From Elusimicrobiota bacterium (GTDB lineage: Bacteria; Elusimicrobiota; Elusimicrobia; Elusimicrobiales; UBA9959), in NCBI GenBank assembly GCA_003450815.1, contig DMES01000083.1:16963-38789 (forward strand): a stretch of 21,827 bases of DNA, written 5' to 3'. The notes beneath the pieces were generated by a model. The model was not told the DNA's origin and did no database searches. It saw only the letters and a list, made by a program, of their open reading frames with translations. The translations under genes and the position numbers were made by a program. Every line of letters starts with the position of its first letter. The first letter of the stretch is position 1. Shown here one piece after another: positions 20,737 through 21,827 of the stretch.

Positions 20737-21827
20737 ATGAGAATACTGCTTATAAAACCCCGGTGGTTTGTAAAAGGCGGCGTCTATCGTCCGCTTGAGA
20801 ATATAAAATTTACCCCAATAAGCCTGGGGATACTGGCAGCATTAAGTGACGGCCATGAAGTAACCGTCGCAGACGGTGACTGGGACCCCATACCCTACGG
20901 AAAAGATTTTGACCTGGTTGGCATAACCGTCTCCACCTTCACCTCCGAACAGGCCTACGACATAGCTGACCGTTTCAGGGCCAGAGGCGCAAAAGTAGTT
21001 ATGGGCGGACCTCACCCCAGCCTTCTGCCGGAAGAATGCCTTACGCGCGCAGACGCCGTGGTGGTGGGAGAGGCGGAATATGTCTGGGGCTCGGTGCTGG
21101 CTGACGTGCGCGCGGGCACCCTAAAAAAGATATACTGCGGTGACCGGCCGGTGAACATGGACGACGTCCCCGCGCCAAGAAGAGACCTGCTCAATGACAA
21201 TTCCTGGATGGCCTCTGTTCAGGCAACCCGCGGCTGTCCCAACAAGTGCCTCTATTGCTACCTGCCGGAGGTTCCCTGGCACGTTTACCGGAAAAGGGAC
21301 ATCAACCGGGTCTACGAGGAAATAAAAAGCGTAAAGCAGAAAGTCGTTTTTTTTGTGGACGACAACCTTTTTGCTGATCCGGCTTACGCCATGGCCCTGT
21401 TTGAAAAGCTCGCCCCGCTAAAAAAGCTTTACTCGCTCCAGGCGCCCACCACAATAGGCAGAACACCTGAAATGGTTGAGAAGATGGCCGCAGCCGGCTG
21501 TTTCCACGTGCAGATGGGCTTCCAGACCTCCAACCCCGACTCGCTCAAATGGGCGGCCATAGACCATAACAACATCGCGGACTACAAAAAAACCGTCGCC
21601 CTCCTACACCGCCATAAAATACTGGTCACAGGCTTTCTGATGCTGGGCTTTGACACCGATGGCAGGGATATCTTTGGCCGTACCGTCCGCATGGCGCGTG
21701 AAATAGAGCTGGACGACGCCAACCTTTATATACTTACTCCCTATCCCGGCACTAAGATATACGAGCAGTTTAAGCGCGAGGGACGCCTGCTGGAAGGCAA
21801 GGGCCGCCACAACTTCGGCTGGGCCAA
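20737..21827 (+). CDS. Radical SAM protein with N-terminal B12-binding-type domain (3' end outside window)
   Basis: 363 codons are seen and the frame is open at the right edge. Residues 1-125 form a Rossmann-like B12-binding-type domain: MRILLIKPRW, PISLGILAALSDGHEV (27-42), DLVGITVST (59-67), VVMGGPHPSLLPEE (87-100) and DAVVVGEAEYVW (106-117). The radical SAM core has RGCPNKCLYCYLPE (Cys167, 171, 174), VFFVDDNLFAD and GFLMLGFDTD. This is the class B layout seen in methyltransferases and ring-forming enzymes such as BchE. The substrate is unknown. An in-frame stop at 20710 limits the start, and the ATG at 20737 is the first Met although it follows the A5T5 palindrome with no ribosome site. 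It probably works with the SPASM protein upstream. Confidence 0.92.
   Translation, partial: MRILLIKPRWFVKGGVYRPLENIKFTPISLGILAALSDGHEVTVADGDWDPIPYGKDFDLVGITVSTFTSEQAYDIADRFRARGAKVVMGGPHPSLLPEECLTRADAVVVGEAEYVWGSVLADVRAGTLKKIYCGDRPVNMDDVPAPRRDLLNDNSWMASVQATRGCPNKCLYCYLPEVPWHVYRKRDINRVYEEIKSVKQKVVFFVDDNLFADPAYAMALFEKLAPLKKLYSLQAPTTIGRTPEMVEKMAAAGCFHVQMGFQTSNPDSLKWAAIDHNNIADYKKTVALLHRHKILVTGFLMLGFDTDGRDIFGRTVRMAREIELDDANLYILTPYPGTKIYEQFKREGRLLEGKGRHNFGWA

Overview
The window looks like chromosomal DNA from an uncultured Gram-negative bacterium. An Elusimicrobiota-type genome, or one from a neighbouring poorly cultured phylum, fits best. The grounds are a secreted protein with an FQGRL-type N-terminal domain, very long coiled-coil genes, a standalone four-helix-bundle (S23/IVP) gene, and gaps full of decayed short tandem repeats. 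This is inference from style; there is no rRNA gene to settle it. No tRNA, rRNA, CRISPR array, transposase or phage gene was seen.

Layout. Positions 1-6296 (minus strand) hold a truncated secreted protein preceded by a sigma-54 signalling module: an NtrC-type activator with intact GAFTGA loop, a receiver-histidine kinase, a four-helix-bundle protein, a PAS-type histidine kinase and a small, strongly diverged sigma-54-like factor. The last two are coupled by a 4-base ATGA overlap. Positions 6456-14057 (minus strand) hold three coiled-coil proteins: one of 112 residues, one of 361 residues with two membrane segments, and a giant of 1965 residues with four full in-frame copies of a 152-residue unit and a single proline. 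Positions 14269-15122 (plus strand) hold a small membrane-anchored protein with a domain resembling the C-terminal part of CcmI/CcmH-type cytochrome c maturation proteins, and a doubtful 63-residue gene. Positions 15184-19281 (minus strand) are the classic housekeeping run glmU-prs-rplY-pth followed by a small two-helix membrane protein. Positions 19474-21827 (plus strand) hold a SPASM radical SAM protein and the start of a B12-binding-type radical SAM protein.

How it may work together. The most unusual part is the left two thirds. A private-looking sigma-54 factor sits with its own enhancer-binding activator and two kinases, next to a coiled-coil trio that could form a membrane-tethered intracellular scaffold. 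The link between signalling module and scaffold rests only on adjacency and strand. I found no -24/-12 promoter in the gaps by eye.

The second theme is in the gaps. At least seven carry the same architecture in different words: a decayed 6-9-base tandem repeat, often followed by its reverse complement. Three share a small AGTTCC-centred core. Other repeats are a 195-base near-identical receiver-domain tract shared by two neighbouring genes, direct repeats bracketing the four-helix-bundle gene, a two-copy A5T5 palindromic element, and a 23-bp hairpin ahead of the secreted-protein gene.
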